Assembly (NCBI GenBank): GCA_012932865.1
Contig: SAXG01000073.1
Coordinates: 124,001 to 188,000 of the forward strand
Origin: Amylostereum areolatum
Taxonomy: Eukaryota; Basidiomycota; Agaricomycetes; Russulales; Stereaceae
Length of the DNA stretch: 64,000 nucleotides
Direction of reading: 5' to 3'
The position numbers and the translations under genes were made by a program. Position 1 is the stretch's first letter, and the number at the start of each line of letters is the position of its first letter. Shown here one piece after another: positions 43,226 through 54,381 of this stretch. Below the pieces are notes generated by a model, which made no database searches, was not told where the DNA came from, and worked only from the letters and a program-made list of their open reading frames with translations.

Positions 43226-44182
43226 CAGGGACTACCGTGAAAACCTCATCCACTCCATCTCCATGGCAAGGCCGTGTGATGCTGAGCGACCGCGATGAGG
43301 AAACCTCGTGGGTGGGTCTTCCTCGTGGCGCCTAGTCCAGGTGGTGGGCGGTGTCCTCTCACGGCTCTTCGAGTGAAAACGGGATACGGTGTGTAGCCAA
43401 TTGGAAGGTGGGAGAAGACATTCGAAGGATATATGCGTTGAATCAATTTGCGCGCGAGGTCGATGAAGAGAAAGTCAAAGTCGAACGGGGGGAAACGACG
43501 ACCACGAGCATTCAATATTCAATACTTATTCATTTTTCTCGTATCGAACCGGTTCGCGCTCGCGGTTCGCTTCGGTTCGCTTTTGGGTGCATCATCCCAC
43601 GTCGGATCGTCTCCACATCTGCAACTTGCAAGTTCAGACATTCATCAGCAGTCTGCAGCCCCATCGAACGACATCGAATCCGATGGCCTCGACAATGACA
43701 GTTAATATACGGAAGAGCTCTCGACGTTGATTGCGCAGATGCTGAATGCGAAGGTCGAGGGAAGCTGAGCCTTAGCTTTAGATGGTATCCGGGCAGTTAA
43801 TATCAAAAGACCTTGTGGTGCGTGCATCATGCTCGTCCAGCAGTGAGCCAGTAACTTCTGACGCAGTATATCTTGTCTCAGTATATGACATCGTCAACAT
43901 TTCAACTACGACATGGCACGGAGTCCAAAAGAAGAAATACACCGGAAGATCCCTTGCTGGACGCTCAGTTCAACATTCACGACGGACGACACCACCTGTC
44001 TCGGCTTTCCCGAAAGTTCTTTGAGCTCCAAGACACACCGTCGTCGGGTTTCCACTCTGAATGGCAGAATGTCAGTATGCGCGAGGGGGACGAACCGCAC
44101 CAAAACAATCGACCTTGGGTTTCCATCCAAGTGGAGGCCCCGCGGGCCCTTGCTTGCGACGTTCGTCGCGATTGTACCAGTT
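43226..44182. other. No gene seen
   Basis: AT-richer than flanks. Open stretches on both strands near 43.9-44.2 kb are downstream continuations or shadows of the DUF6535 gene. Confidence 0.4.
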
Positions 44183-46524
44183 TCAGGCTCGCGCCGAGGA
44201 GACTCGGACCCTTGGTATTCCGAGCGGATCCTCTGTATCGCTGAAGTACCGGTACTTGGTGCCGTCGTCAGCGTGTGGATCAGGATCATGTCCATAAGAC
44301 TGGGCCTGAACGTGTCCATAAGTCGTTGCTGGTGGGTACACCTCCGCCTTGAAATTGTTGATCGAAGCAGAGACAGACGCGTTCGACGTCCTGGTCCCGT
44401 CGCGCTCGCGCTCTGTCCTGTGCGCGTCGGCGGCGGCATCATGTCCGTTTGATGCGCTAGCAGCCTCGTTCTCGCCGTGCCCCGCGATATCCGTCCGCGC
44501 GACGCGTCCCACCTCCGAAGGCATGCAATCCGAAAGCGGGTTTCTGGCCGACGAGGGCGAGGCAACGGCACTAGTCGTCGCCAGCGGCAGAACGAGCTCG
44601 GCGACCTGCCGCATCTCCACAAAAAGCTCGACCGTGAGCCCACCGTTTGGAGACTGCGAAGCATCCGCCCAAAGCGCCGCAAACTGATCCACGGCATCCT
44701 GCCTCATTATCCCGCGTTCGCCGTGGTACGCGTCGCGGAAGGCGTCGACCAGCGCGTGCATGGTTTGGAGGCCGAGATCGAGGTCCTTCTGGGAGACGTA
44801 GCTGGATTGGCCGTGGATGTGCCGCATCGCGCGGACGTAGGCGTTGAGGACGTTGAGGTATCCCACCCGGTGACCCGTCGCTGCGTCGGTACACCGTAGA
44901 CTGCCATCGGGCGTCGTTTTCGGGTGGGTCCACTGAGGGTGCGCGTTTGTCAGGTTGGAGGTACGATCGCTGGCGCGGCCGAAGTTGTCTACGATGATAC
45001 TGTCGAGGAGTTGTGAGAGGTAGGGGGTGGAGCTGGCCGCGTCGAGGGCGAAGACGCTGTCGAGCACGGACTTCCTCAGCCGTGCGAGCGCGCTCGCGGC
45101 GCAGATGGCGACGGAGGGATCTGCGCCGGGAGCCCCGACAATCCACGAGGCGATCGAGGCGATCTCTACGAGGGTGTGCGTCGTGCGCACGTCGTTGTCC
45201 GTAGCGGCGAGGGTGCAGAGGCGCGCGGGGGACATGTTCGGGACGTGGAGGAGGATGATCCTCAACGTGCCTAGCACGGCCTGGATCCGCCGGATCTGCT
45301 TCGTCACCGGGATCGAGGAGGAGGAGAGGGTGTGGCCGGGTCCTGGGAAGTAAGTGAGGAGAAGCTCGTACGCGCAGGGGACGAGGGCGTGGTGCTGGAT
45401 CAGGTTGAACACCAAATCGGGTCTGTGGTGCCCGACGAAGACGCTGTCGAGGAAGCCGGGCAGGCCGACGAGGAACTCCTCGATCTCCCATTCCTCGTCG
45501 AGGACCTTGAGGGAGTTGTAGAGCGCGTGGTGCATGTACTCCTGCGAGGGCGTCGCGGCGATCTCCTCCAGGACGTGTTTCCGCGTGCGGTAGAGGCGGG
45601 AGATGAGCTGCGCGGGGTTGTGCACCGTCTCTTCGTGATCCGGGAAGTCGTCCGAGGGTTCTCTTGAGGACGTGTATGCGGCGATCGAGGACGCACCGAG
45701 CCTTTCCACGGACTGCGTGAGGACCGAAACCGCCCAGCGCGCGGTGGAGAAGCACGCGATGAAGATGCGGACGAGGTGGGTGAGCGGCGTGTCGTACGGC
45801 GAGGACGGAAAGAAGAAAGGAACGACGGTCAGGCCGAAATACGCGAGCCCGCCGACGGCGAGGAAGGGGATGACGGCGTAGGCGACGCTGGCGTTGACGA
45901 TGAAGAGGAAATCCCAGAGTCCGCCGAGGAAGAGGAAGACGGAGAGGTGGAGGAGGGCGATGATGATCTCGACGACGTGTTGGATGTGGAAGCGCTTCAT
46001 GCCCTCGGCGACGACGGCATGGACGGGGCCGCGTTTGTGGGGCGGACCTCGCCTGCGGGCGGCGCGGAGGTAGCGACGGCACCATTGCTGCACGAGCGTC
46101 GACGCGAGGGCGACGTATACACTGAGGAACAGGCTGATGAACCAGAGCGAGCTGATGCGGACAGAGGAGGTGGGCGCGTGGAACGATCTCGGTGAGGATG
46201 GAGGGCCCGCTTGAGTTCCGTTGGACACCGCCGTGATCTGGGACGAGATTCCGGAAAGCAGGGTGACGGCGCTGTCCCCCGAGCTCGGGTTGAGCGTCTT
46301 GTAGAATTCGATGATGAAGGCAGCGACGGTCGCGGCGAAGAGACCTGTCTACGAGGCGAAGCGTCAGTCCCACTGTGCGTAGAGCTGCCCCGGTGAGACA
46401 CGCACGAAGATGAGGATGCCGTCCGTGTCGCCCTTCATGTTCTCCGTCATCTCCTGGTCCTTTTTGTCCGCATCTGTGAGGTACAGCGCCCAAAATCGGT
46501 CGGCGGGGTCGTTATAGGTTTTGT
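44183..46524 (-). CDS. DUF6535 multi-pass membrane protein, copy 3
   Basis: The main exon 44183-46348 (722 codons) and the 119-nt exon 46406-46524 are intact; the upstream start is not resolved. Exon 46406-46524 encodes KTYNDPADRFWALYLTDADKKD and MKGDTDGILIF. The main exon continues TGLFAATVAAFIIEFYKTLN, LWFISLFLSVYVALAS, QQWCRRYLRAARRRGPPHKRG, IIALLHLSVFLFLGGLWDFLFIV and VIPFLAVGGLAYFGLTVVPFFF. The C-terminal tail is Ser/Ala-rich and polar. Family of unknown function; membrane location is clear from the hydrophobic segments. A very long antisense-like frame on the same strand (44571-46493) is a shadow. Downstream of its 5' end, at 48.6 kb, lies an FAD-oxidase pseudogene, repeating the DUF6535 to oxidase order seen at 15-21 kb. 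Confidence 0.8.
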
Positions 46525-48600
46525 CTGTGGCGCACGCAACCGAGTGAGTGGATAGAAAGAAATGCTTGCTGGGGCGGCATACCTAAACCTTGGGCGCCAT
46601 CGGCCAGTGGACGACTCTGGTCAAAGTCCTGGGGACGGCCTACGACGATGAATCAGGGTTCCCTCCACTTTCAAGAGCATAGGGTAGACATACCCGGGTC
46701 CATGTTGCTGTGAGGGAGACAGCGCGCTCTGTTTGAGCCCGGAGGTGGTGCAAGTGAGAGTTGTCAATGGAGTCTGGACGCGGCGGCCGGGCGGCGGACT
46801 CGTCACTCCTCTCTTCCAACCTTCATGTCTAGCACGATTTCTCGTCTTGTCTACCTGGTACATGCAGTCGTGATGGATGTAGGACAGGGTGCATAGGTGT
46901 GTATCGCTTCTTTCATCCCAATCCTCGGTCGCGCTCAATATGTATTCGGACAGCTTCTGCGTGTTGAAAGAGCACTGCTCCTTGCAGCCAAAGCCTCATG
47001 GGGTTTTGGATTTTCAGACCTTTGACAGGAATTGGGTGGAGAAGAAGGGTGGAACGAGGTTGAAGGTGAGGGCGAGGGGCCCCGTGATGATGAGAGCAGG
47101 AGGATTGCGAGATCGTCTGCGCGTCGGACATTTCGTTGAGTCCAGAAAAGGGATGCGACTCATTGCGAGCAGATGCGGGCCGACGACCGCGACGAACCTA
47201 CCTGGGTAGAGGTTTTCAAGGAGGAGGTGGCATCCTGCAAGGGCGCGGTCGATCATGGACCAGCAGAACGCGGTTGCAGCCCATCCTCTAGGTGCGTTCT
47301 CTTTGTTGTCCCTCGTGGCAAGACGCGCTAATGCTCGGTTTCGTGACTGCGTAGCGTTGAGACCGTGCCCGCTGTGACGACATACCGAACGCTATCCCTC
47401 TAAACTCCAACACCTGAAAGCTGTCAGTATATATGCTCTCCAGGTATGCACCTTTGCCTTCGCTCTACCCCGCTCGATGCCACTCCACCTTCCCGTCTCA
47501 TTTCCTCTCCTTCTCATCGGCTTGGATAACCACACAAGCGCGTTCGCCAAAGCGCGAACCATCCTCCAGTGGCTGGCGTCAAGCCCGCACCACGCTTCCT
47601 CTCTGAACGCAATCCATAGTGAAAGCCACTTTCGCCGATCGAATGGAGAGTAGATGGTGGCAGACACACGGTAGCCGTTTTTCGAAACGGCTGCTCGACA
47701 CCCAACGCGTATGAGCAATTTCTCGCGAGCAGCGTGCTACGTAAGTCTCCCTCTGCTTACGCGGACGAATGCGGCCTGATTCGATGAAACGACACAGGCG
47801 ACAGAGTTGGTTATCCTGCTGGCATGTGGAAAGCCGCATATAGTCACTTCTCCCCATGGTGCGTCGTCCATGCGACCTCGTTGGCGCTCCCTCGCTCACA
47901 TCGCGTTGCTTCTCGTCAGTTTCGGTGGCCTGATACCCTGCATCTACCCGGTGTGCTCAAGTCAATGATATAAACCAACAATTGATCGTCAAATGTTGTC
48001 CTTCTGTCAAGACAGCGTTTCCAGATCCGACATATATCTCAACAACGTTATGTTCGTACCATGCGTTTAGAATATGGATGGGATTTCAGCGACCGGGAAG
48101 GCCGTGGTACTTCACGCGCCGATGCTGTATCCAGGACCTATGGTATGTTGGGGATTTATCCTGTCGAGCGCGTCGTCGCTGACTGCTCTCCAGACGCGTG
48201 CATCCACAGACTAGGATTACATGCAAGCCAACATCGGCTTCAACTTCTCCCTCATCGGCGACATGTTCCGCCGTGAAGATGCCGTACAACAACCCTCGCC
48301 TACTTATGACCGTGTCCGTTATAAAGTCGCGTCGCGCTGTAAACTTCTGTATCATTCCGTTTGTTCCGCTGCCCGGGCAGGAACGGACCTCTCTATCTTT
48401 ATCTTGTCATAGGATCCTTTTCCCGAGAGCCTGTCCTTCGCAGAGCACATGTGCGTCTTCACATTCACATATATCACTTCCTGTCGTCACCGGTCATTCT
48501 ATCATGCCATAGTATACCCCGTGCCTTTCCTTCCCGCTTTCAATGCATACCTTCTTCATCACACACCCTTCCATCCTTCCATCCTTTCCTCTTAACACCC
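46525..48600. other. No gene resolved
   Basis: Contains the 5' exons and promoter of DUF6535 copy 3 at its left end. The rest shows short ORFs only (for example 47014-47256 -, with LLLENLYPGR) and no motif I recognise. Confidence 0.35.
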
Positions 48601-48609
48601 TATGACCTT

Positions 48610-49290
48610 CTTCTCACCGCTGCTGAACTCAACCAAGAGATTCCGATGGGTTCTATCTTTAGGATTGATATGCTCTGATACAGTCCGGGGGCGGTTGACG
48701 AGTGTAGGTGCTCCACGAGGGCCCGCAGGCGGGGAGTTATTATCAAGGTGCGTATTCGTGACTGCATGCGCATCGATATTGCCTGACGCTTAGTCCTAGG
48801 GAAGAAGAACAGAAAGTCCATGGACAAAAGAGGTTGACGGGCAACCGTCGAGGTGCCTGCGAACGCGGCCAGCTGCAGCATCCCGCTTTTCGCTCCCAAC
48901 AACACCACCGTCCGACATGTCCAGGTATAGCCTCCATTCTTAGCCCCCGTCACACCCACGCGTATCCTTCTCGTCCTACCCCCCTTCCCCTGACTCGATT
49001 TGTCGATTTTGCGCGCATTCATGCAGTGTTTTTGCTCCTTGGACTAACCCTAACCCTAATGCGTCAGGTCAGCGTGCGTCGTCTCCAACACGCACCATCC
49101 CCTCTGCACTGCGATCATCGTGGGGTTCTTTGAGGACGACAACCTAGGGCGTCATACGGACGAGATTCTGCGCCTCTGGAATCCATCGTCACAAGCACAT
49201 TGTCCACAGCGTGGTCGAAGGAACGATCCCGGACCTTGGGATCTTCAACTCGCTCGGCGCCGGGCCCACGCTTCTCATGAGATAGCGGGC
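48610..49290 (+). pseudogene. FAD-oxidase pseudogene (exons 1-3 remnants)
   Basis: Pieces align in order with the intact oxidase: CTCAACCAAGAGATTCCGATGG against CCCAACCAGGAGATCCCGACTGG (exon 1), the intron-1 start GTGCGTATTCGTGAC against GTGCGCTTTCGCGAC, an exon-2 end reading SIPLFAPNNTTVRHVQ-like against [16 protein letters not shown], intron 2 with the telomere-type tract, then DNLGRHTDEILRLW-like against [16 protein letters not shown] (exon 3). Frames are broken repeatedly and the 3' half is absent. It lies between DUF6535 copy 3 and the winged-helix-like gene C. Confidence 0.7.
49044..49059 (+). repeat. Telomere-type tract in FAD-oxidase pseudogene intron
   Basis: CTAACCCTAACCCTAA followed by TGCGTCAG acceptor, the same position as in the intact gene. 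Confidence 0.95.
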
Positions 49291-49882
49291 GTCGTCTGTC
49301 GTGAATGTTGAACGTCGAATGCTGAGCGCCGAATCAAAATATGCTCCCATGGATCTCTCCATATGACTGTTGAAATGTTGAGGCATTCATGTAGACAAGA
49401 CAATACTTACGTTTAGAAGTCACTGAATGGGCATGGGGCATGTCCCACAAGGTGACATTGAGGCAGACCGCTCTGTGGATGAACGGCCCACACACCGTTC
49501 AATCTCTAAAGTCCTGGGGATCGTGAACGCACGCTGCCATGCTGCAGCCGACGGATTCTGGTCGACTTGTGACCTCTTACGACGGACCGGCGAAACGGAC
49601 ATGCGAGCCGGACACCACGTGACGTCAACGCCTCTGTTGAACGATGACTCAGGCCCAGGACGCTAGCATCCCAACAGACCAGATTTCCTCTTTGTCTCCG
49701 ATTTCGTTTCCTTTGGTTCGTAAGTACACAATACGTCTTTCTCTCCTCTCTTAACTTCACAGGTCGCGAGAACAAACATAACGCGGGCGGTGCAGACGCT
49801 TTGAGCGCTCGCATCCACTGCCAGTGCCAGACGATGAGACATAACAATCATTCCCGAGCTTCAAAGCAAGAGGTTTGGACGA

Positions 49883-49892
49883 TATATATATA
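49883..49892 (+). promoter_or_regulatory. TATA-type element upstream of gene C
   Basis: TATATATATA about 147 bp before the ATG at 50039. Positional inference. Confidence 0.4.
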
Positions 49893-50038
49893 CAGCATGA
49901 TATAATTTCATGTTCAGGTGCGCTCCATTGTCCCCATACAAAAGCATCTCACCGCCTTACTCTCCGCTTTTCTTCCCTCAGCCCCACCCCCCGTAACGCC
50001 CTCGCATCGTTCGCGCAATACCACCAAAAGTCACAGAT

Positions 50039-51713
50039 ATGTCGGACGTCCCTATCTCTCCCTTTTCTCGCCCTCGATCTCTCTCGACAACGGCTCCAGC
50101 GAACAGCACCGTCGAAATGAATCCTTCGCGCACAGTCGAAGAGGACGGCGAACGGTTCAAGTTTTCCTTCCCAACCGCGTTCAAAGTTCAATCTACATGG
50201 ACTCGGGCGAGATCTGAACCGCCGGATGCTTCGTCTTCGTCTTCGTCTTCGTCTTCGTCTTCGTCTTCGGCACGCCCCGTTCCTCTGTTTTCCACTCCAC
50301 CTGCAGGCATGATGGCTCGGTCGATCGGGCTTGTGACGTCTTCAAATCGCGCACTGGACGGCGACTCTGGAGTGGCATGGCGTCGAGGAACACCTGCGGT
50401 GATGTCCCAAGCTAGATTTTCACCCGTTGCCTCGTCCTCGGCAGGCTCTCCTCTCTCCCCGACGGCTGCCACCAACCAATCCCGCTCTCCAGATCTCAGG
50501 GAGCGGAAGGATGTCGGCGACGCAATCCATGGAACCTCTCCTTCAGGCAACTCGTCCAGTTCAGAAAGACGCACGGACTTCCGCGTATCCGTTTCGAACG
50601 ACAGAGTGGACGACATTCCGGACGAAATGGATATCCTTGCCTGGTTGCAGGCGCACGACAGACGCCCCGTGAAGGAAATCATCGCCCACTTTATGCCCTC
50701 TCTCACGACGCGCGACAAGGCCATAGAGTTCAGGGAGCGCGTCAAGAAATTCGCCAACGACGCGAACGGGCTGGTCTCCCTTCACTCGGCATATCGTATC
50801 TCAAGGACGCGTCGGCTTCCGTTTGTTGAAGAGCAGACGACGACGCAAGGTAGAAAGGTAGAGTCTGTTTCGATATCAGAACTGACGCGATCTATGAAGC
50901 CGTGTCTTGCGATCTCCCCCAATGCATATGTCGCCCTTGGACGTATTCCATCTAGGTATTGGACCGTGAAGTATGTTCTTATCTATCTTGTACGGTTGGA
51001 GTCTCATGCCACTTCACCTTTTGCAGTCATAAAGGCCGTGTGAAGGGGAATGTCCACCCACTTCGCAATGAGCGGACGCTGGATGACCTGCAGAACGAGG
51101 TGGAGGCGGAGGAAGTATGGGAAAGCCTGGCACACGACGAGATAGAACGTGAGCGGAATCGCCGCCTCGTAGATTCAGAATTCGCTAATTGCGGGCGTGG
51201 ATCTTACTAGATGCTCGCGCGGAAGACCTTGCGCAGATGGAGCGAAAAAAAGAGAAGATCCGTGCGTGTTCTTAGTGCCTTCTCGACGGAAGCGCTAGTG
51301 CTCACGATCTCTCCAAAAAGAATATCTTCTTGTGGCGTACAAATCAGCGGTAGAGAAAGAGTTGAAGAAGGAACAAGGCCACTGGGCGACATCTGAAGGC
51401 AATGCACTCGTCAAGTCACCGAATGGACCGAAGGCGTCGATACGCACGACTATCCAGACTCAAAGCGTCAAGAAGGAAGTATCGTCGACCGGTCAACTTC
51501 GAAAGATGCACGGCCCTCTTTCGCAGGAACAACGGGCGAAGTATGTGCTCAAGCTTATCGATGCACGTTTCAAGCTCACCAAGCTAAAACCTGACTGTAC
51601 GTTCCCGTCTTCCTCCGGAACAGAACCCCCGATTGACTCTTTCACCTTGTATTTCGTTCCAAGTTCTCGGAGAGTTGCAATGTAGGTGGCTTTGGGGGGC
51701 ATCATGCGCATAG
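50039..51713 (+). CDS. Winged-helix-like family protein C
   Basis: Start ATG at 50039. Exon 1 gives a disordered Ser/Pro-rich region with a poly-Ser tract, then the domain MDILAWLQAHDRRPVKEII ... RERVKKF ... VSLHSAYRIS (about residues 197-255), whose helices and wing-like end match those of A', B and B'. Later exons encode a charged helical part: HKGRVKGNVHPLRNERTLDD, HARAEDLAQMERKKEKI and VEKELKKEQGHWATSEGN, ending LTKLKPD. I place the stop at 51711-51713 after one more short exon, with less certainty. Introns start near 50955, 51149, 51272 and 51596 and keep phase. Possible coiled coil in the C-terminal half. Sequence outside the domain has diverged completely from A'/B'. Nuclear role inferred. 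Confidence 0.65.
50230..50269 (+). repeat. Hexanucleotide repeat (TCTTCG)n coding poly-Ser
   Basis: About six to seven units within exon 1 of gene C. Confidence 0.9.
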
Positions 51714-52827
51714 AGGAGTCGAAGCTCATTTCATCTGTACGTAGACACGGAGGCAGTGAGAGGTCTTGCTTCGAAACCGAGTGGCATGGGCTCCGCGCAT
51801 GGTACGTTGCCAAGTGAAATTTCGTATCCCATCTGATATCGTTTGGCTGCCCGTGTCTAGCCTTTTTGGAACTCAAGATGTTGTTCGGAGATCGTGCGTC
51901 AAGTTCGTCTGTATACCCCGATTCCAACTGACAGAGATTGATGACCGGCAGCCGTTAAGCACTTCTTAGACAACCGTAGAGGTCTCATCCTGGATAGACT
52001 TCCTCTCTATTCTCCACCACATGGACCCCTTCCGCAGGGCCAGGATCGAGATGAAGAGGCGGATCTGTTTTGGGTCTGCTCTGAGGGAGAAGTAGGCGAA
52101 GATGTCGAAGACAGTGTCATGGACGTATTTCAGTAGTGTAGATCCGATGTTTGGTGCCGTTCACGTCTAGCGCCCTGATAACGATTTTTATTATGTTGCT
52201 GCGACGGAAACGTTCGCCTCAGCCTGCGAATTACGAGGTGTTCTTAGTGAGTGAGATCTTGAGACTTGAAGCTTGAAGCTTGAAGCTTGAACTTGAAGAC
52301 AGGTCCATAAGATGCGATGGGTCTCGCCAGGTGATAATATTTGAATCGGAGCCTGCCTGAGTTTGAGCCACAAACCCGGCGGATTCGGAAGTCTGGTGGG
52401 CTGGGGGCGCATTTTCGCGCACCCCACGACCCTCGATCCGCCACGCATTTTCTCCAACCAGCAGTTGCTCCCCGGTCCAAACCAATCAATGAATCTTGTA
52501 GGTCCCACGGCCCGGAGTCTCTAGTGTGTATTACACCCAAAACATGACCGGAGCTGACCTTGAAATCTCTAAGCATTAACATTAACATGCGCTCAGGTTG
52601 AACCACGTTGCGTAGGGAAGTAGTCTAAATAACATAGGGGGACTATGTACGACGTGTCAGGCACCAATTCAGACCTTTACGCCCACCCCCGGCCCGATCA
52701 TCCGGCCGACTTGGTTCGCGATCCATGTCCCTCTTGCTCCTCCTCGCAACATTCCTACCTTTGGGCCCCGAGTCCCACCTTCCCTTCCCAGCTCTAAACT
52801 TACCCATCCTCAACTCTACTATCCCAC
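51714..52827. other. No gene resolved
   Basis: A further open stretch (51690-51970) after gene C has splice-like boundaries and could be alternative 3' exons. Otherwise nothing apart from the repeat at 52262-52299. Confidence 0.35.
52262..52299 (+). repeat. CTTGAAG heptamer repeat, inverted relative to 28.4 kb
   Basis: ACTTGAAGCTTGAAGCTTGAAG-type tract, the reverse complement of the 28413-28458 repeat. Confidence 0.85.
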
Positions 52828-53983
52828 ATGGCCTGGAGTCGACATTCTGAGTCTTTGCTTCCGCTTTTCGTGACCCTACTGGAGCCTCCGTGCGACCTGC
52901 CGTCGTTGCACGCTGAGCCAAACCCACACGAGAACACGTACGTTGCTGCCGAACAAAGGGCGTTATCCGCACGGCGAATGCGCGAGATCCGCGAACAGTA
53001 CGGCTCCGACGTGGATTTTTGGTTACCATCTCGAGAGCCCGTCGTGTCTGTCGCTCTGGAAGAAGGCAACGCTCTGCGTACGCCTCGTGGAGACGATGGA
53101 CGTCCTACAAGCCACGAAGCCGCCGACACTGCTCATACACCAGTGGCCGACCAACGCGGTGCGTAGGCATTCAAACTCCCACCGCTTCGTTCCTTTAACT
53201 CACAGCCTCTCACGACAGACCAGAAAGTGTCAGGGTCGGCACTCGGGAAACGGAAGGCGTGCGACGATGGAACTCTGGCGGAAAGCGTGTCGAACGGAGA
53301 AGTCCAGCCGAAGAAGCTCAAGGTGACTGACGACGGCCTACATATACATACGCAGGACTGGGACGTCGTTCACTGGATCCAGGTGCAAGGCGGCTTCGTT
53401 CTCGCATCGGAACTTCTTGTTCGTCTGAGGGGGATGAATCTCGTCACCATAAACGGAGGGATCCAAGGTTACATACCACGTTTACGCAAGTACGCCGTTA
53501 AGGTGTTCGAGTACATCGTACTCCGTCCAGCATTTCGTTCTCCTTTCCACGACCTCGTTCTCCTTTTCGTCTCGCCGACGCCTAGGCAACTAGGGGTGGT
53601 GTCTTCTCCAAAGTGCGTTTTCCGTTTCTGCATACCCACATCGGATCGTAATTGATAAGGTATCCCCCTGATAGCAACGTTACAATGCCTCGCGTTGAAA
53701 GCCCTCCGATGACTGAGGACAAGAAGCGTTGGATCATGAATGAGAGCTGGAAAGTACGTCCACTGAGGACTCCTAGTCACCGCTAAATTACTGATTCTCT
53801 TTCACCCCGACTGCAGAAGGTATACTTTTTCAACAACGTATCCTTATCCCCAAGGAATTGCAAGAACAGACAAGCTACTGGTTGACTCATTGGGATCTTT
53901 GGGAGACAGTATTCGCCACGCCGCTCCTTAAGCAACGCGAAAAAATACGACTACTTCGCGAAAAACAACAACGACTCGGATAA
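52828..53983 (+). CDS. Winged-helix-like family protein D
   Basis: Exons 52828-53158, about 53219-53612, a short exon NNVTMPRVESPPMTEDKKRWIMNESWK (ending at 53753), and a last exon ELQEQTSYWLTHWDLWETV ... KQREKIRLLREKQQRLG with TAA at 53981-53983. The last intron works in phase if the acceptor is CCCCAAG. The N-terminus is polar. An NLS-like stretch (GKRKACDDG, QPKKLKV) precedes the domain WDVVHWIQVQGGFVLASELLVRL ... IPRLRKYAVKVFEYIVLRP, which follows the same helix spacing as in A' and C, though weakly conserved. The C-terminus is a charged helix. It lies in tandem with gene C, like the A-B and A'-B' pairs. Function unknown. Confidence 0.55.
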
Positions 53984-54381
53984 CTTTTTTGGGGGGGGAC
54001 GTGTTTATATGTATTAGCGCAGTGTATTGAGCTTCGAGCGTTACCATGTCGCGATCAGGGCGACTTTGTTGTATGTACTCTAGCGAGAAATTGCATCAAA
54101 GAGGACTGCGTCACACTATTGATATCTTGAATCCCAAAGAGCAGTCGTCTCGCCGGTGGTACAATATGCGCTTTCAAATCTGCGTCGACCCTAACCGTGC
54201 TAGTAACAGTTCGACGTTCGACAGTAACATAATGAAAAGGAGAGACGTTGGTGTTTGATACCTGATGAGAAAATTTCTCGGAATCGTGGGGACACGGCCT
54301 AGATCAAGTCCCCAAGGAGCGGACATAGACGGAGAGCGCGAATGCTTGAGCAGATCAGAGTCGTTCAGGGCGTTTCACAGT
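53984..54381. other. No gene seen
   Basis: Convergent 3' flanks of gene D and the membrane protein gene. It contains a G-rich run near 53990. Confidence 0.5.

Noticed and set aside
44571..46493. 640-codon frame overlapping DUF6535 copy 3
   Set aside because: Pro/Arg-rich shadow in another frame of a gene with clear membrane segments.
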